Positions 52,914-63,064 of a stretch of 64,000 nucleotides of DNA are shown piece by piece; the stretch's first letter is position 1; every line of letters begins with the position of its first letter. Where the stretch lies: positions 1 to 64,000 of the forward strand of contig JAJRRU010000003.1 in NCBI GenBank assembly GCA_024279135.1. Reading direction: 5' to 3'. Both the position numbers and the translations under genes were made by a program. Source of the DNA: Alphaproteobacteria bacterium (lineage in GTDB: Bacteria > Pseudomonadota > Alphaproteobacteria > Rhodospirillales > Casp-alpha2). A model generated the notes under the pieces. It searched no databases, was not told the DNA's origin, and saw only the letters and a program-made list of their open reading frames with translations.

Positions 52914-54068
52914 ATGGCCTTGTGGTTTTCAGCCTCGGCTGTGGTACCGTCCATGGCCCTGGAATATCCCCTGAGTGCCACCCAGTCTTCCATGTTTACC
53001 AGCATGGTTCAGGTCGGCTTTGTTGCCGGAACACTGCTCAGTGCCATTTTTGGCCTGGCTGATCGGATCGATCCCCGACGATTTTTCATGATTTCCACCA
53101 TCATTGCCGCAATGGCAAATGTGTTGATCCTGGCATTTGATCCCGGTACCGGGGCGGTTTACGGTCTGCGGTTTGTAACCGGCATGTGCATGGCCGGGGT
53201 TTATCCTGTTGGCATGAAAATGGCGGCCTCGTGGGCCAAGGGTGATTTAGGGTTGCTGGTGGCCATCCTGGTCGGAGCGCTGACCCTGGGTTCTGCGTCT
53301 CCCCATCTGATCAATGCTTTCGGCGGGGTGGACTGGCGGTTTACCATTGCGGTTACATCGCTGATCGCCCTGTGTGCTGCATTGTGTATCAATCTGGTCA
53401 GCCTTGGGCCAGCCCGTGCCAAGGCACCACCGTTTGATACCCACAATTTATTAAAGGCCTTCAAAACACCGGCATTGCGATTGGCAAATTTAGGTTATCT
53501 GGGGCATATGTGGGAACTGTATGCCATGTGGGCCTGGATCGGGGTATTCCTCGATGCCAGTTTCAGGGTTAATGCCGCCGGGTTGGACCCGGTGTTTCTG
53601 ACCCGCAGCCTGACTTTCATGGTGATCGGCGTGGGCGGGATTTTTGGCTGTATCGCTGGCGGATGGCTGGCTGATCGATACGGGCGCACATGGCTGACCA
53701 TGTGGGCCATGGCTATCAGTGCAGCCAGTGCCGTTACCGTGGGGGCTTTATTTGGTGCCCATCCGGTTTTGCTTGGCATTGTCTGTATGGTGTGGGGCAT
53801 TTCGGTGATCGCCGACTCGGCTCAGTTCTCGGCCAGTGTTGCCGAACTGGCCGAACCGGAACTGATCGGAACCATGCTGACGGTGCAAACCTGTGCCGGG
53901 TTCCTGCTGACCCTGATTACCATTCACCTGATGCCGGTTCTGGTTGCCGCGGCTGGCTGGCAACTGGCGTTTTCGTGCCTCGCCATCGGTCCGGTTCTGG
54001 GTGTCTGGGCCATGGCCAGATTAAGAGCCCACCCGGACGCGGTTAAGCTGGCACACGGTAAGAAATAA
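52914..54068 (+). CDS. MFS transporter (start uncertain)
   Basis: 384 aa as drawn, with 11-12 membrane helices and the MFS A-motif-like GGWLADRYGRTW near residue 245. The annotated ATG 52914 falls inside the first helix (MALWFSAS); the hydrophobic reading continues upstream (CSLAILAACEVAA) for 20 or more codons back toward a GGGAG site at 52838-52842, but no ATG, GTG or TTG occurs in that frame after the TGA at 52809. Either a rare start is used or the start was lost. It follows the KamA-family gene by 86 bp and probably moves a related amino acid. Confidence 0.82.
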   Translation: MALWFSASAVVPSMALEYPLSATQSSMFTSMVQVGFVAGTLLSAIFGLADRIDPRRFFMISTIIAAMANVLILAFDPGTGAVYGLRFVTGMCMAGVYPVGMKMAASWAKGDLGLLVAILVGALTLGSASPHLINAFGGVDWRFTIAVTSLIALCAALCINLVSLGPARAKAPPFDTHNLLKAFKTPALRLANLGYLGHMWELYAMWAWIGVFLDASFRVNAAGLDPVFLTRSLTFMVIGVGGIFGCIAGGWLADRYGRTWLTMWAMAISAASAVTVGALFGAHPVLLGIVCMVWGISVIADSAQFSASVAELAEPELIGTMLTVQTCAGFLLTLITIHLMPVLVAAAGWQLAFSCLAIGPVLGVWAMARLRAHPDAVKLAHGKK

Positions 54069-54075
54069 GCCGCCC

Positions 54076-55221
54076 CTACCAACCATTAACACGGTGCCAG
54101 GTGTGGATGATCTCGTCTCCACCATCGACCACCTGATAATCATCATATTGCGCAGTCATGATGCAGGCGTGGTTGGGGAATACCCTGACCCGTGATCCGA
54201 TGGGGTATTCGTCAAACGGAAAGTCGCCATCACAGGTCACGATGCCGTGCTCCTGATACGCCCTGGCAACCCGCATCCCGTTGTAGCGTGACTGGGCCTG
54301 CTCATCCATGACAAGGCCAAAACCGACGTCTTCTGACAGGCCGTCCGCCGCCGTGCTGCGATCTTGTGACAGTGCCAGCGAACCGGCATCTATCAGCATA
54401 CAGTTTAAATCCCGGCGATGACAAATCACGGTCGCCAGTACCGATACGGCCATATCGCGCAGGGTACAGGAATGTATCTGGGCCTGAAATGCGTCGCCGA
54501 ACATATAGACACCACAACGTATTTCAGTAATGCCCGTTAACGTTCCAGCGTGTTTCGCCGTGGGTGTGGACCCGATGCTGACAATAGGGCAGTCAAGCCC
54601 GGCGGTGCGTAATTTCTGCGTCGCAAAAAGGGCTGCATCGTGCTCGACGGCGGCGACCTTTTGCATTTCCTGTGTGGTTCGGTAGTGATAGGAATTCCCG
54701 GCGTGGCATAATAAACCACCCAGTTTGAGGCCGGGGGTCTCGCTCAGGAAACGGCCCAGTTTCAGCAATTCAGCGGAGTCCGCCATCATGCCGCCGCGAC
54801 AATCGCCAACGTCAAGCTCGATCAGGATTGTCATCTCGATTTTCAGCTCGCTAGCACGTTTTGCGATGTCTTGCGCGGAATCAATATTGTTCAGGATAAA
54901 TTTAAGATCAACCCCGTCGCGCAGCAACGGAGCGGCGCGGTCTACTTTTGATGCCACCATGCTGACCGCGTAAATGATATCGGTAATCCCGTGACTGGCG
55001 AAATATTCGGCTTCTTTCAGGGTGGAAACGGTGATGCAACGTGGATTGCCCTGTAACGCGATATTGGCTACATCAATGGATTTTGCGGTTTTCATGTGGG
55101 GTCGCAGGGTGACCCCCAGCGAGCGTATATGGCGACCCATGATCTGGGCGTTCCGTGACAGGATACCGTGGTCGAGAACGAGGCAGGGCGTATCCAGTTG
55201 TGATAGCTTCATGGGAATCAT
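54076..55221 (-). CDS. DSD1-family PLP-dependent enzyme (D-threonine aldolase / D-hydroxyaspartate aldolase-like)
   Basis: 381 aa. The alanine-racemase-like barrel has its PLP lysine in RPHMKTAKS near residue 43. The C-terminal domain carries the metal-binding PNHACIM motif (His and Cys) of the DSD1/D-threonine aldolase group. Members cleave or dehydrate D-beta-hydroxy-amino acids using Mn2+ or Zn2+. It faces the MFS gene tail to tail with a 7-bp gap. Another ATG three codons in is possible. Exact substrate open. Confidence 0.87.
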   Translation of the reverse strand: MIPMKLSQLDTPCLVLDHGILSRNAQIMGRHIRSLGVTLRPHMKTAKSIDVANIALQGNPRCITVSTLKEAEYFASHGITDIIYAVSMVASKVDRAAPLLRDGVDLKFILNNIDSAQDIAKRASELKIEMTILIELDVGDCRGGMMADSAELLKLGRFLSETPGLKLGGLLCHAGNSYHYRTTQEMQKVAAVEHDAALFATQKLRTAGLDCPIVSIGSTPTAKHAGTLTGITEIRCGVYMFGDAFQAQIHSCTLRDMAVSVLATVICHRRDLNCMLIDAGSLALSQDRSTAADGLSEDVGFGLVMDEQAQSRYNGMRVARAYQEHGIVTCDGDFPFDEYPIGSRVRVFPNHACIMTAQYDDYQVVDGGDEIIHTWHRVNGW

Positions 55222-55353
55222 ACTTTACTGTTATTTATGGATAATGGGTCGGAAAAATAACCTGTAATTAATCTTCTACAGGCTTGAATGCCGTGTGTAT
55301 ATGACGCATTGTCCGGCCATTACTTTTACACGTTTTCATCTACGGAGTCCGTC

Positions 55354-56334
55354 ATGAGTTTTACGATCATTGAACCGGCACAAGCCCGGCTAAACCGCTC
55401 GGAACTGGCTGTTCCCGGCTCAAACACCCGGTTTCTGGAAAAAGCAGCCCAAAGCAATGCCGATGTTGTGTTCCTGGATCTGGAAGACTCGGTTGCCCCG
55501 GATGATAAAGTTCAGGCGCGAAAAAACGTTATCGACGCGATCAATGATCTGGATTGGTCGGGCAAGCAGATTTCCGTTCGGATCAATGGCCTGGATACCC
55601 ATTACATGTACCGCGACGTGGTTGATGTCATGGAACAGGCCGGTCACAAGCTTGATTTGATCATGATCCCAAAGGTTGGCACGGCGGCCGATGTGTACGC
55701 CCTCGATATGATGTGCAGCCAGATCGAAAGTGCCATGGAGATCAAAAACCCCATCGGTTTCGAGCTGATTATCGAAACCGCGCTGGGTATGCAAAACATG
55801 GCTGAGATTGCCCAGGTCAGCAAACGGAACGAATCCCTGCATTTTGGCGTGGCGGACTATGCCGCATCCACCAAGGCGCGCACAACGGTTATCGGTGGTC
55901 CTAACCGCGAGTATGCGGTGCTGACCGACCCCGACAGTGAGGGTAACCGCGATGTTCATTGGGGCGATATGTGGCACTATCCCATTTCCAAGATGGTTGT
56001 GGTGGCACGTGCCAACGGATTGCGTCCCATTGACGGCCCGTTTGGTGATTTTTCCGACTCTGATGGTTATGCCGCACAGGCCATGCGGTCATCCACCCTG
56101 GGCTGTGAAGGCAAATGGGCCATCCACCCGAGCCAGATTGATCAGGCCAATGAGTTGTTCAGCCCCAGTGCGGATGAAGTCACAAACGCCAAACGTATTA
56201 TCGAAGCCATGGAAGATGCCGCCAAATCCGGTCAGGGTGCTGTTGCGCTTGATGGTCGCCTGATCGATATTGCCTCCATCCGCCAAGCCCAGGTGCTGGT
56301 CGAAAAAGCCGCACAGATTGCAGGGACTCCATAA
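55354..56334 (+). CDS. L-malyl-CoA / beta-methylmalyl-CoA lyase-like CoA ester lyase
   Basis: 326 aa, HpcH/HpaI-CitE superfamily. Key parts are RSELAVPGSNTRF near residue 17, FLDLEDSVAPDDK near 45, and FELIIETALGMQN near 147 with metal-binding acids, then LHFGVADYAAST. The close match to malyl-CoA lyase length and ends suggests it cleaves malyl-CoA to glyoxylate and acetyl-CoA. Such enzymes serve the serine cycle or ethylmalonyl-CoA pathway, or glyoxylate detoxification. GGAG precedes the ATG. accA follows by 21 bp. Confidence 0.86.
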   Translation: MSFTIIEPAQARLNRSELAVPGSNTRFLEKAAQSNADVVFLDLEDSVAPDDKVQARKNVIDAINDLDWSGKQISVRINGLDTHYMYRDVVDVMEQAGHKLDLIMIPKVGTAADVYALDMMCSQIESAMEIKNPIGFELIIETALGMQNMAEIAQVSKRNESLHFGVADYAASTKARTTVIGGPNREYAVLTDPDSEGNRDVHWGDMWHYPISKMVVVARANGLRPIDGPFGDFSDSDGYAAQAMRSSTLGCEGKWAIHPSQIDQANELFSPSADEVTNAKRIIEAMEDAAKSGQGAVALDGRLIDIASIRQAQVLVEKAAQIAGTP

Positions 56335-56355
56335 TCATGTATTCTGGTAACCATT

Positions 56356-57312
56356 ATGCATAATTACCTGGACTTCGAAAAACCTATTGCCGAGCTGGAA
56401 GGCAAAATCCAGGAACTCCGCCACCTCAGTGGTGAGGGCGGGGTCAATATTGCCGATGAAGTGGGCAGGATGCAGAGCAAAGCTGAGAAGCTGCTGGTTT
56501 CCACTTATGCCAAGTTGACACCCTGGCAGAAAACCCAGGTTGCCCGTCATGCCAATCGGCCCCATACGGTTGATTATATCGACGCGCTGATCGAGGATTT
56601 CACCCCTCTGGCCGGTGATCGTGCTTTTGCGGAAGATCTTGCCATCATCGGTGGTATGGGTCGTTTCTGTGGCCATTCGGTCATGGTGATTGGTCATGAA
56701 AAGGGCGCCGATACCGAAGCCCGTATTAAACATAACTTTGGGATGCCGCGCCCTGAAGGCTACCGCAAGGCCCAGCGACTTATGTCGTTGGCCAACAAAT
56801 TTGGCTTGCCGGTCATCACCTTTATCGATACCCCTGGTGCTTATCCCGGCATCGATGCCGAAGCTCGCGGACAGGCCGAGGCCATTGCGCGCAGTATCGA
56901 TGTCTGTTTATCCCTGAAAGTGCCGCTCATATCTCTGGTGATCGGGGAAGGTGGTTCGGGCGGGGCCATTGCCATTGCCGTGGCCAATTCGGTGTTGATG
57001 CTGCAACATTCCATTTATTCTGTGATTTCACCGGAAGGCTGTGCCTCGATTCTTTGGCGCGATGGCGCACAGGCCAAGGATGCCGCCGGGGCTTTGCGAC
57101 TGACGGCCCGTGATTTGCTGGACCTGGGTGTCATAGACAAGGTGATTGAAGAACCCCTCGGCGGGGCGCACCGCGATGCGCAGGCAACCATTCGCTCAGC
57201 TGGGCAAGCCATAGAGGAAGAACTGAAAAAATATTCAGAGCTTGATGGCGGTGTCCTGCGAGCCAGTCGGCGCGAAAAATTCCTTAAAATGGGCACAAAA
57301 GGCCTGTCGTGA
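56356..57312 (+). CDS. accA: Acetyl-CoA carboxylase carboxyltransferase subunit alpha
   Basis: 318 aa, normal length. Diagnostic segments are [16 protein letters not shown] at the start, [25 protein letters not shown] split around residue 125, and [13 protein letters not shown] near 197. With AccD it transfers carboxyl from biotin to acetyl-CoA in fatty acid synthesis. It lies 21 bp after the malyl-CoA lyase-like gene and near xerD, a common alphaproteobacterial neighbourhood. Confidence 0.97.
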   Translation: MHNYLDFEKPIAELEGKIQELRHLSGEGGVNIADEVGRMQSKAEKLLVSTYAKLTPWQKTQVARHANRPHTVDYIDALIEDFTPLAGDRAFAEDLAIIGGMGRFCGHSVMVIGHEKGADTEARIKHNFGMPRPEGYRKAQRLMSLANKFGLPVITFIDTPGAYPGIDAEARGQAEAIARSIDVCLSLKVPLISLVIGEGGSGGAIAIAVANSVLMLQHSIYSVISPEGCASILWRDGAQAKDAAGALRLTARDLLDLGVIDKVIEEPLGGAHRDAQATIRSAGQAIEEELKKYSELDGGVLRASRREKFLKMGTKGLS

Positions 57313-57320
57313 CGATTGAA

Positions 57321-58616
57321 TTATTTGTCGGCGCGAGGCTGCAAAATATCCAGTAACGATATGGATAGAGCGCGTTCTGACTGGCTGCGTGCATGTGCCA
57401 TGTGATATTTCAACGTTTTTACCCAGACCTTTGAGGCATTGTTTGCAGTGTCCTTGTCATCAAGAACGTCAGACACATCATCGACAGAATTTCCTTGCGG
57501 CAGGGTCATATCCAAAGCCTCATAAAGATCGTGCAGGCTGACACACGATAAATCCCGCGACAGAATATATTGTTCATGCGTATCAAGGGTTATGAATTCT
57601 TTTTTATGCATGAAATCCAGTTCTATTTTACACATTTCCTGATCCAGCCCGGCAGCGTTAACCAATTGTGACTGGGTCTTGAAAATGCCAGACTGGTTGG
57701 TCTGAAAGATAATATTGAGTAGTGTCAACGCGGTTATCAAACGTTCGTTTCCATAGGGAATTCCCATGGCGTGTCTGGATTCCCGACGCCAGAAATCGCC
57801 AGCCGCCGTGGTAATCACCGCACCGAGCAGGACCACGCTCCACGATAAATACATCCAGATCAGGAATATTGGCACCACCGACAAGGTGCCGTAGACGTTC
57901 TGGTAGGTAGGAAATGTAGCCACATACCAACCGAAGACCTTGCGCAACAAGACAAACAGGACGCCGGAGATTATGGCACCGGAAAGGGCGGATTTGAATC
58001 TGACCTGGCGGTTGGGGATCACCATGAAAAAGGCAATCAGCCCGGCGATAATCAGGCTCGACGGAACAAAACGCCCAAGCATTCCCAAAGGCCCGCTATC
58101 AATATCGAGCCCCAGCCATTGGGTGCTGACGAAAAAATATGTGGTTAGTGAAAAGCTGGCACCCAGTAAAATGGGACCGAACGTTATCATGGCCCAGAAA
58201 ACCAGCAAACGGCGAACGATGGGGCGTTGATGACGAGCCCGGAAGATCACGTTCATATCGGCTTCAATGGCACCCAGCAGCAACACAGCCGTTGCCGTCA
58301 GGGCTATGATGCCGACGGCGGACAGGGATGTGGTGTTGGCGACGAACTGGTCCAGATATCCGCTCAAGGCTTCGGCAGAAGACGGCAGCAAATTGGAAAA
58401 CACGGCACTCTGGAAGCGTTCACGAACACCCTCAAATACCGGGAACGCGGTGAACATGGAAAAAACAATGGCGCTCAGGGGTACAACCGCCAGCAGGGAT
58501 GTATAGCTCAACCCGGCAGCCATACGCCAACACCGATCAGCCAGGAAGCGCTGCCAGACCAGGGCACAGAACCTGACCAGACGGCCTTTCCATAGATTTA
58601 ACCAGGTGTCTTCCAC
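57321..58616 (-). CDS. YihY/virulence factor BrkB-family inner membrane protein
   Basis: About 431 aa with six membrane helices in the first 290 residues (AGLSYTSLLAVVPLSAIVFSM near residue 47 in two parts, and the FLIWMYLSWSVVLLGA helix near 250). The C-terminal 150 residues are a cytoplasmic domain with a winged-helix look. The name RNase BN once used for this family is obsolete. I chose GTG 58616 with GAGGG 8 nt upstream; the longer TTG 58652 start lies in a dyad element. Function in the family is unknown. Confidence 0.87.
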   Translation of the reverse strand: MEDTWLNLWKGRLVRFCALVWQRFLADRCWRMAAGLSYTSLLAVVPLSAIVFSMFTAFPVFEGVRERFQSAVFSNLLPSSAEALSGYLDQFVANTTSLSAVGIIALTATAVLLLGAIEADMNVIFRARHQRPIVRRLLVFWAMITFGPILLGASFSLTTYFFVSTQWLGLDIDSGPLGMLGRFVPSSLIIAGLIAFFMVIPNRQVRFKSALSGAIISGVLFVLLRKVFGWYVATFPTYQNVYGTLSVVPIFLIWMYLSWSVVLLGAVITTAAGDFWRRESRHAMGIPYGNERLITALTLLNIIFQTNQSGIFKTQSQLVNAAGLDQEMCKIELDFMHKKEFITLDTHEQYILSRDLSCVSLHDLYEALDMTLPQGNSVDDVSDVLDDKDTANNASKVWVKTLKYHMAHARSQSERALSISLLDILQPRADK

Positions 58617-58645
58617 GGGTGTGTCCCTCAATTGGTGCCGGGTTC

Positions 58646-58682
58646 CAAACAAGGATTGATTATAGGCATTAATCCTTGTTTG
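58646..58682. promoter_or_regulatory. 12-bp dyad between divergent YihY-like and unknown genes
   Basis: CAAACAAGGATT (58646-58657) pairs perfectly with AATCCTTGTTTG (58671-58682); two inner A-T pairs extend the stem after a G-T wobble. It lies between divergent starts (58616 and 58762), which suits an operator. A T-rich stretch follows on the plus strand, so a terminator-like hairpin is also possible. Confidence 0.45.
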
Positions 58683-58761
58683 CGTAATTTTACTTTTTAT
58701 GTGTATGTGACTTAGTCTACCTGTCGTACAGACAGTGGTTTGTAGATTTAAGGGCCAGTCA

Positions 58762-59112
58762 TTGAATAATACCCATCTTGGACCGGATAAGGCGCAAAAC
58801 GGGCCGGATTATGATCCGGTAAACCTGATGGCGCAGGTGTTTGCCGACATTTACGATTTCAAGGGACCGGCCCAGGACATCCTGTTGTCCTGGATTTTAC
58901 GTCTTCCGGGCACTCTGTCACCCGGTGAAGCCGCCAAATTGGTTGTCTCGGAGATCGTTGCCAAGACCGCTGAGAAAACACCAGAGCCTTCTGCGGAAGG
59001 CCATGTACTGATTGAGCTGTTGCGTCAGACGTCCATGCATAATCTGGAAGCCATCAAGCCCGCCGGTATGGACCGCAGGCGTGGTGGCCGTTCGGCAAGG
59101 TTCAAGACATAA
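58762..59112 (+). CDS. Uncharacterised protein (about 116 aa)
   Basis: No recognised family. I chose TTG 58762 with AAGGG 7 nt upstream; GTG 58735 is an alternative. The middle is helical with hydrophobic faces (AQDILLSWILRLPGTLSPGEAA), and the end is basic (GMDRRRGGRSARFKT), which could bind nucleic acid. It converges on secA with a 39-bp gap. Probably a conserved small cytoplasmic protein; function unknown. Confidence 0.6.
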   Translation: MNNTHLGPDKAQNGPDYDPVNLMAQVFADIYDFKGPAQDILLSWILRLPGTLSPGEAAKLVVSEIVAKTAEKTPEPSAEGHVLIELLRQTSMHNLEAIKPAGMDRRRGGRSARFKT

Positions 59113-59151
59113 TACCAGTTATGTACCGGTAATATACTGGGAATTGCCCAG

Positions 59152-61884
59152 TCAGGTTATCTTGCCGTGACAGTGTTTGTACTTCTTGCCGATGCCACAC
59201 GGGCAGGGCGCATTGCGGGCAACCCGCCCCCAGGTCAATTGATCATCAGGATCGTAATCATCGGTCTTCTGTCTGGTCTGGACCGGCGTATGCAGGCTTG
59301 CATCGCCAGCGGTTTCGCTAGGTTGCTTAGAACCACCTCGTGTTGCCGGGTCAATGCGGCCTTCATGGGTGACTTGCTGGCGCGGGTTCAGGTCGTCTTC
59401 GGTAGGCACAACATCGATCTCGATATGAGACAATAACGAGGTAATACGCTGGCGCAGGGTATCCAGCATTTCTTCGAACAGATCGAAGGCTTCACGCTGA
59501 TATTCACGTAACGGGTCACGCTGGCCATAGGCCCGCAATCCAATACCCTGGCGCAGATGGTCGAGGGTCAACAGGTGATCCTTCCACATCTGGTCGAGCA
59601 CCTGAAGCAGCAGACTTTTCTCTACATTGCGCATAATTTCGGGTTGAAAGCGAACCGCTTTCTGGGCCATTTTCCGGTCCGAGGCCTCCAGGATGCGTTC
59701 GCTTATTTCCGCTTCGGCGATACCTTCTTCCTTGGCCCAGTCAACCACTGGTAAATCGACACCGAGCAGGCGTCGGCATTCTTCGTGCAGAAGGTCCGTA
59801 TCCCATTGTTCGGGGTAGGATTTTTCCGGAATGCACTGAGCCACCAGTTCTTCGATGACTTCATGCCGCATGGCGATAATTGTCTCGGCGATATCGCCGC
59901 TGGACATCATTTCACGGCGTTGATCGTAGATAACCTTGCGCTGTTCGTTCATCACGTCGTCGAATTTCAACAGGTTCTTGCGAATGTCAAAATTGCGCGC
60001 TTCAACTTTCTGCTGGGCTTTTGCCAGAGCCTTATTGACCCAGGGGTGGATAATCGCCTCGCCTTTTTCCAGGCCGAGCTTTTGCAGCATGGTATCGATG
60101 CGTTCCGAGCCAAAAATACGCATCAGGTCGTCTTCCAGAGATAGATAGAATTTCGAAGCCCCCGGATCGCCCTGGCGTCCGGAACGGCCCCTGAGCTGGT
60201 TATCGATGCGGCGGCTTTCATGGCGCTCCGTACACAGCACAAACAGGCCGCCAGCCTCCAGTACAATGGGTTTTTTAACCTCAATTTCGCCGCGTATTTT
60301 TTCTTCGGCGCTGCTGTGTTTGGATTTATCCTTGATGGTTTCGAGCTGGTGTTTGACCTGCATGTCAACATTTCCGCCCATCTGGATATCAGTACCGCGT
60401 CCGGCCATGTTGGTGGCGATGGTAATCGCCCCGGGTCCGCCAGCCTGGGCAATAATGATAGCTTCCTGCTCGTGATGCCGGGCATTCAGGACATTGTGGG
60501 GGATTTTCCGTTCTTTCAGGATGGACGACAGCACCTCGGATTTCTCAATGCTGACGGTGCCAACCAGGACCGGCTGATTGCGCTCCCTGCATTCCTGAAT
60601 TTGTTCGATGATGGCATCGTATTTCTCTTCTGCCGTGCGGTAAACTTCATCGTCCATATCCTGGCGCCTGATATCAACGTTGGTGGGCATTTCGATGACT
60701 TCGAGCTTATAAATTTCTGAAAATTCACCGGCTTCGGTCATGGCCGTGCCGGTCATGCCTGACAGTTTGGGGTAGAGCCGGAAATAATTCTGGAAGGTGA
60801 TCGAAGCCAGAGTCTGGTTTTCGTTTTGAATGCTGACCTGTTCCTTGGCCTCCAGGGCTTGATGCAAGCCATCAGAATACCGCCTGCCTTCCATCATGCG
60901 ACCGGTAAATTCATCAATAATGACGACCTTGTCATCGGCTACGATGTAATCTTTGTCGCGGATAAACAGGATATGGGCACGCAGGGCCTGATTGGCATGA
61001 TGAACCAGGCCAATATTCGATACATCATACAGATTACCCTCGACCAGAATCTCAGCTTCACGCAGCAGTTCCTCGATATGTTCAGAGCCTTCATCGGTAA
61101 AGGTTACCGTGCGTGACTTCTCATCGGTTTCATAATCTTCTTCGATCAGTTTGGGGATGAGCAGGTCAATTTTTGTATAGAGTTCGGAATTGTCTTCCGT
61201 CGGTCCGGAAATAATCAGCGGGGTCCGGGCTTCATCGATCAGAATCGAGTCCACTTCGTCAACAATGGCGAAATTGAATTCGCGTTGTGACATGTCTTCC
61301 AGCCGGAATTTCATATTATCGCGCAGATAATCAAAGCCGAATTCATTGTTGGTGCCATAGGTCACGTCACAACCATATTGCCGCTGGCGTTGCTGGTCAT
61401 CCAGGCCGTGGACGATGCAGCCCACGGTGAGGCCGAGGAATGTGTAAATCTGACCCATCCAGTCCGCATCGCGTTGCGCCAGATAATCATTGACCGTGAT
61501 CACATGCACGCCTTTGCCTTCCAGCGCGTTGAGGTAAACCGCCAGTGTGGCAACCAGGGTTTTGCCTTCACCGGTCTTCATCTCGGCGATCATGCCTTTG
61601 TGGAGCACCAGACCGCCCAGCAACTGGACGTCAAAATGACGTTGTCCCAGTGTCCGCTTGGCGGCCTCGCGGACCGTTGCGAATGCGGCATTTGTGATGT
61701 CATCCAGGCTCGCCCCGTCGGCCAGTTGCTGGCGGAACACGTCACTTCTGGCTTTTAGCTCATCATCACTGAGTTTTTCCATCTCGGCTTCCATCGCGTT
61801 TATATCATCGACGTTTGCCTGCAGGGTTTTTAAGAAACGATCATTGGAGCTGCCGAACAGCTTTTTTGCAATTGCAGCGAACAT
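59152..61884 (-). CDS. secA: Protein translocase ATPase SecA
   Basis: 910 aa, full length. Walker [12 protein letters not shown] near residue 102, the FDYLRDNM and [15 protein letters not shown] segments, the [15 protein letters not shown] motif near 500, and the C-terminal zinc site [17 protein letters not shown]. It drives preproteins through SecYEG. GGAG precedes the ATG at some distance. The gene is divergent from the parvulin gene, a common alphaproteobacterial arrangement. All motor motifs are intact. Confidence 0.98.
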   Translation of the reverse strand: MFAAIAKKLFGSSNDRFLKTLQANVDDINAMEAEMEKLSDDELKARSDVFRQQLADGASLDDITNAAFATVREAAKRTLGQRHFDVQLLGGLVLHKGMIAEMKTGEGKTLVATLAVYLNALEGKGVHVITVNDYLAQRDADWMGQIYTFLGLTVGCIVHGLDDQQRQRQYGCDVTYGTNNEFGFDYLRDNMKFRLEDMSQREFNFAIVDEVDSILIDEARTPLIISGPTEDNSELYTKIDLLIPKLIEEDYETDEKSRTVTFTDEGSEHIEELLREAEILVEGNLYDVSNIGLVHHANQALRAHILFIRDKDYIVADDKVVIIDEFTGRMMEGRRYSDGLHQALEAKEQVSIQNENQTLASITFQNYFRLYPKLSGMTGTAMTEAGEFSEIYKLEVIEMPTNVDIRRQDMDDEVYRTAEEKYDAIIEQIQECRERNQPVLVGTVSIEKSEVLSSILKERKIPHNVLNARHHEQEAIIIAQAGGPGAITIATNMAGRGTDIQMGGNVDMQVKHQLETIKDKSKHSSAEEKIRGEIEVKKPIVLEAGGLFVLCTERHESRRIDNQLRGRSGRQGDPGASKFYLSLEDDLMRIFGSERIDTMLQKLGLEKGEAIIHPWVNKALAKAQQKVEARNFDIRKNLLKFDDVMNEQRKVIYDQRREMMSSGDIAETIIAMRHEVIEELVAQCIPEKSYPEQWDTDLLHEECRRLLGVDLPVVDWAKEEGIAEAEISERILEASDRKMAQKAVRFQPEIMRNVEKSLLLQVLDQMWKDHLLTLDHLRQGIGLRAYGQRDPLREYQREAFDLFEEMLDTLRQRITSLLSHIEIDVVPTEDDLNPRQQVTHEGRIDPATRGGSKQPSETAGDASLHTPVQTRQKTDDYDPDDQLTWGRVARNAPCPCGIGKKYKHCHGKIT

Positions 61885-62167
61885 AAGGGCTGAATTCTCC
61901 GAAGCGGCTTCGTGAGAAGCCCGTAAATACCATGTAATAGTTGCCGGGATAAAATAAGGCGATGAAACACATAAGCGTGTAGCACCCGACTGTCAATGAG
62001 AGGGTCGATTTTGACGAAAATAATTGCTCATTCCGGGGTTGCCGGTGAACGCCTGAATGTAACGGTTTCATTAGGGTATGGGGGGAATGTGGTTATATTA
62101 TTTTGGCTTTACCTCATATGCTTGCATGTGCATGATGCACGAAATTATTTTAATTGGAGTTTTATCT

Positions 62168-63031
62168 ATGTTTTACCGTTTAAACGGGTGTGTTGTGATG
62201 TTTGTCGTTGCTTTACCGATTCTGGTTCTTTCTGTCATAAATGGTTCGGCCCTTGCCCAGGAAGACCGGGTCGCTGCCGTTGTAAATGGCAGGGAAATCC
62301 TCATGAGTGAAGTTCGCCAGTCTGTCATCGGCCTGCCGGAGCAATATCAGCAAATGCCTTTTGATGCCCTGTATCCCCATTTGGTAGAGCGTTTGGTCGC
62401 CATGCATTTGCTGGCCGGTGATGCAACGCGCCAGGGCCTCGATCAGACGGAGGAATTCAAGCGCTATGTGGAAACCGTGATCATGCAGTTGCGCGAACGC
62501 ACGGCACTTACTGACGAGATCGCCAAACAGGTGACCGACGAAAGCATCAAGGCTTTTTATCTGAATTATGTTTCCGCCCTGACCGAAAAGGAAGAAGTGC
62601 ACGCACGTCATATCTTGTTGAAAAACAAGGAAGATGCGGAAAAAGTTATTGCCGATCTCGTGGCAGGCGGTGACTTTGAAGCCCTTGCCAAGCAGCACTC
62701 CACCGGCCCATCCGGACCCCAGGGTGGTGATCTGGGATTTTTCAGTAATGGCCAGATGGTGCCTGCCTTTGAAGCCGCCGCTTTTGCACTGGAGGTTGGC
62801 CAATACACCGCTGAGGCCGTTGAAACCAGGTTTGGATGGCATATTATCAAGCTGGAAGAACGCCGCGCCATGCCCGTGCCGACCATAGATGAAATCGGTG
62901 ATAAGATTCGCGATGAACTGACCAAAAAAGTAGAGGGCGCTTATATCGAGCGCCTGTTGGGCCAGTCTACAGTCTCGCGTTTTGATATGAACGGCGATGC
63001 CATGGACGCCCCCGTAGCAACCGTGCAATAA
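62168..63031 (+). CDS. Parvulin-type peptidyl-prolyl isomerase, exported
   Basis: 287 aa. A signal peptide (FVVALPILVLSVINGSALAQ) ends near residue 31, then an N-terminal SurA-like helical part and a PpiC/parvulin domain with VHARHILLKNKEDAEKV, GGDLGFFSNGQMVPAFE and ETRFGWHIIKLEER. It helps fold outer-membrane or periplasmic proteins. ATG 62168 has GGAG 7 nt upstream, better than the longer frame from 62078. argJ starts 33 bp downstream. Confidence 0.93.
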   Translation: MFYRLNGCVVMFVVALPILVLSVINGSALAQEDRVAAVVNGREILMSEVRQSVIGLPEQYQQMPFDALYPHLVERLVAMHLLAGDATRQGLDQTEEFKRYVETVIMQLRERTALTDEIAKQVTDESIKAFYLNYVSALTEKEEVHARHILLKNKEDAEKVIADLVAGGDFEALAKQHSTGPSGPQGGDLGFFSNGQMVPAFEAAAFALEVGQYTAEAVETRFGWHIIKLEERRAMPVPTIDEIGDKIRDELTKKVEGAYIERLLGQSTVSRFDMNGDAMDAPVATVQ

Positions 63032-63064
63032 CGTAAGCAACCAGCCACCGAAAGGTGTTAGATT

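Noticed and set aside
57321-58616. Ribonuclease BN
   Set aside because: The YihY family was once given this name, but the membrane protein has no nuclease motif.
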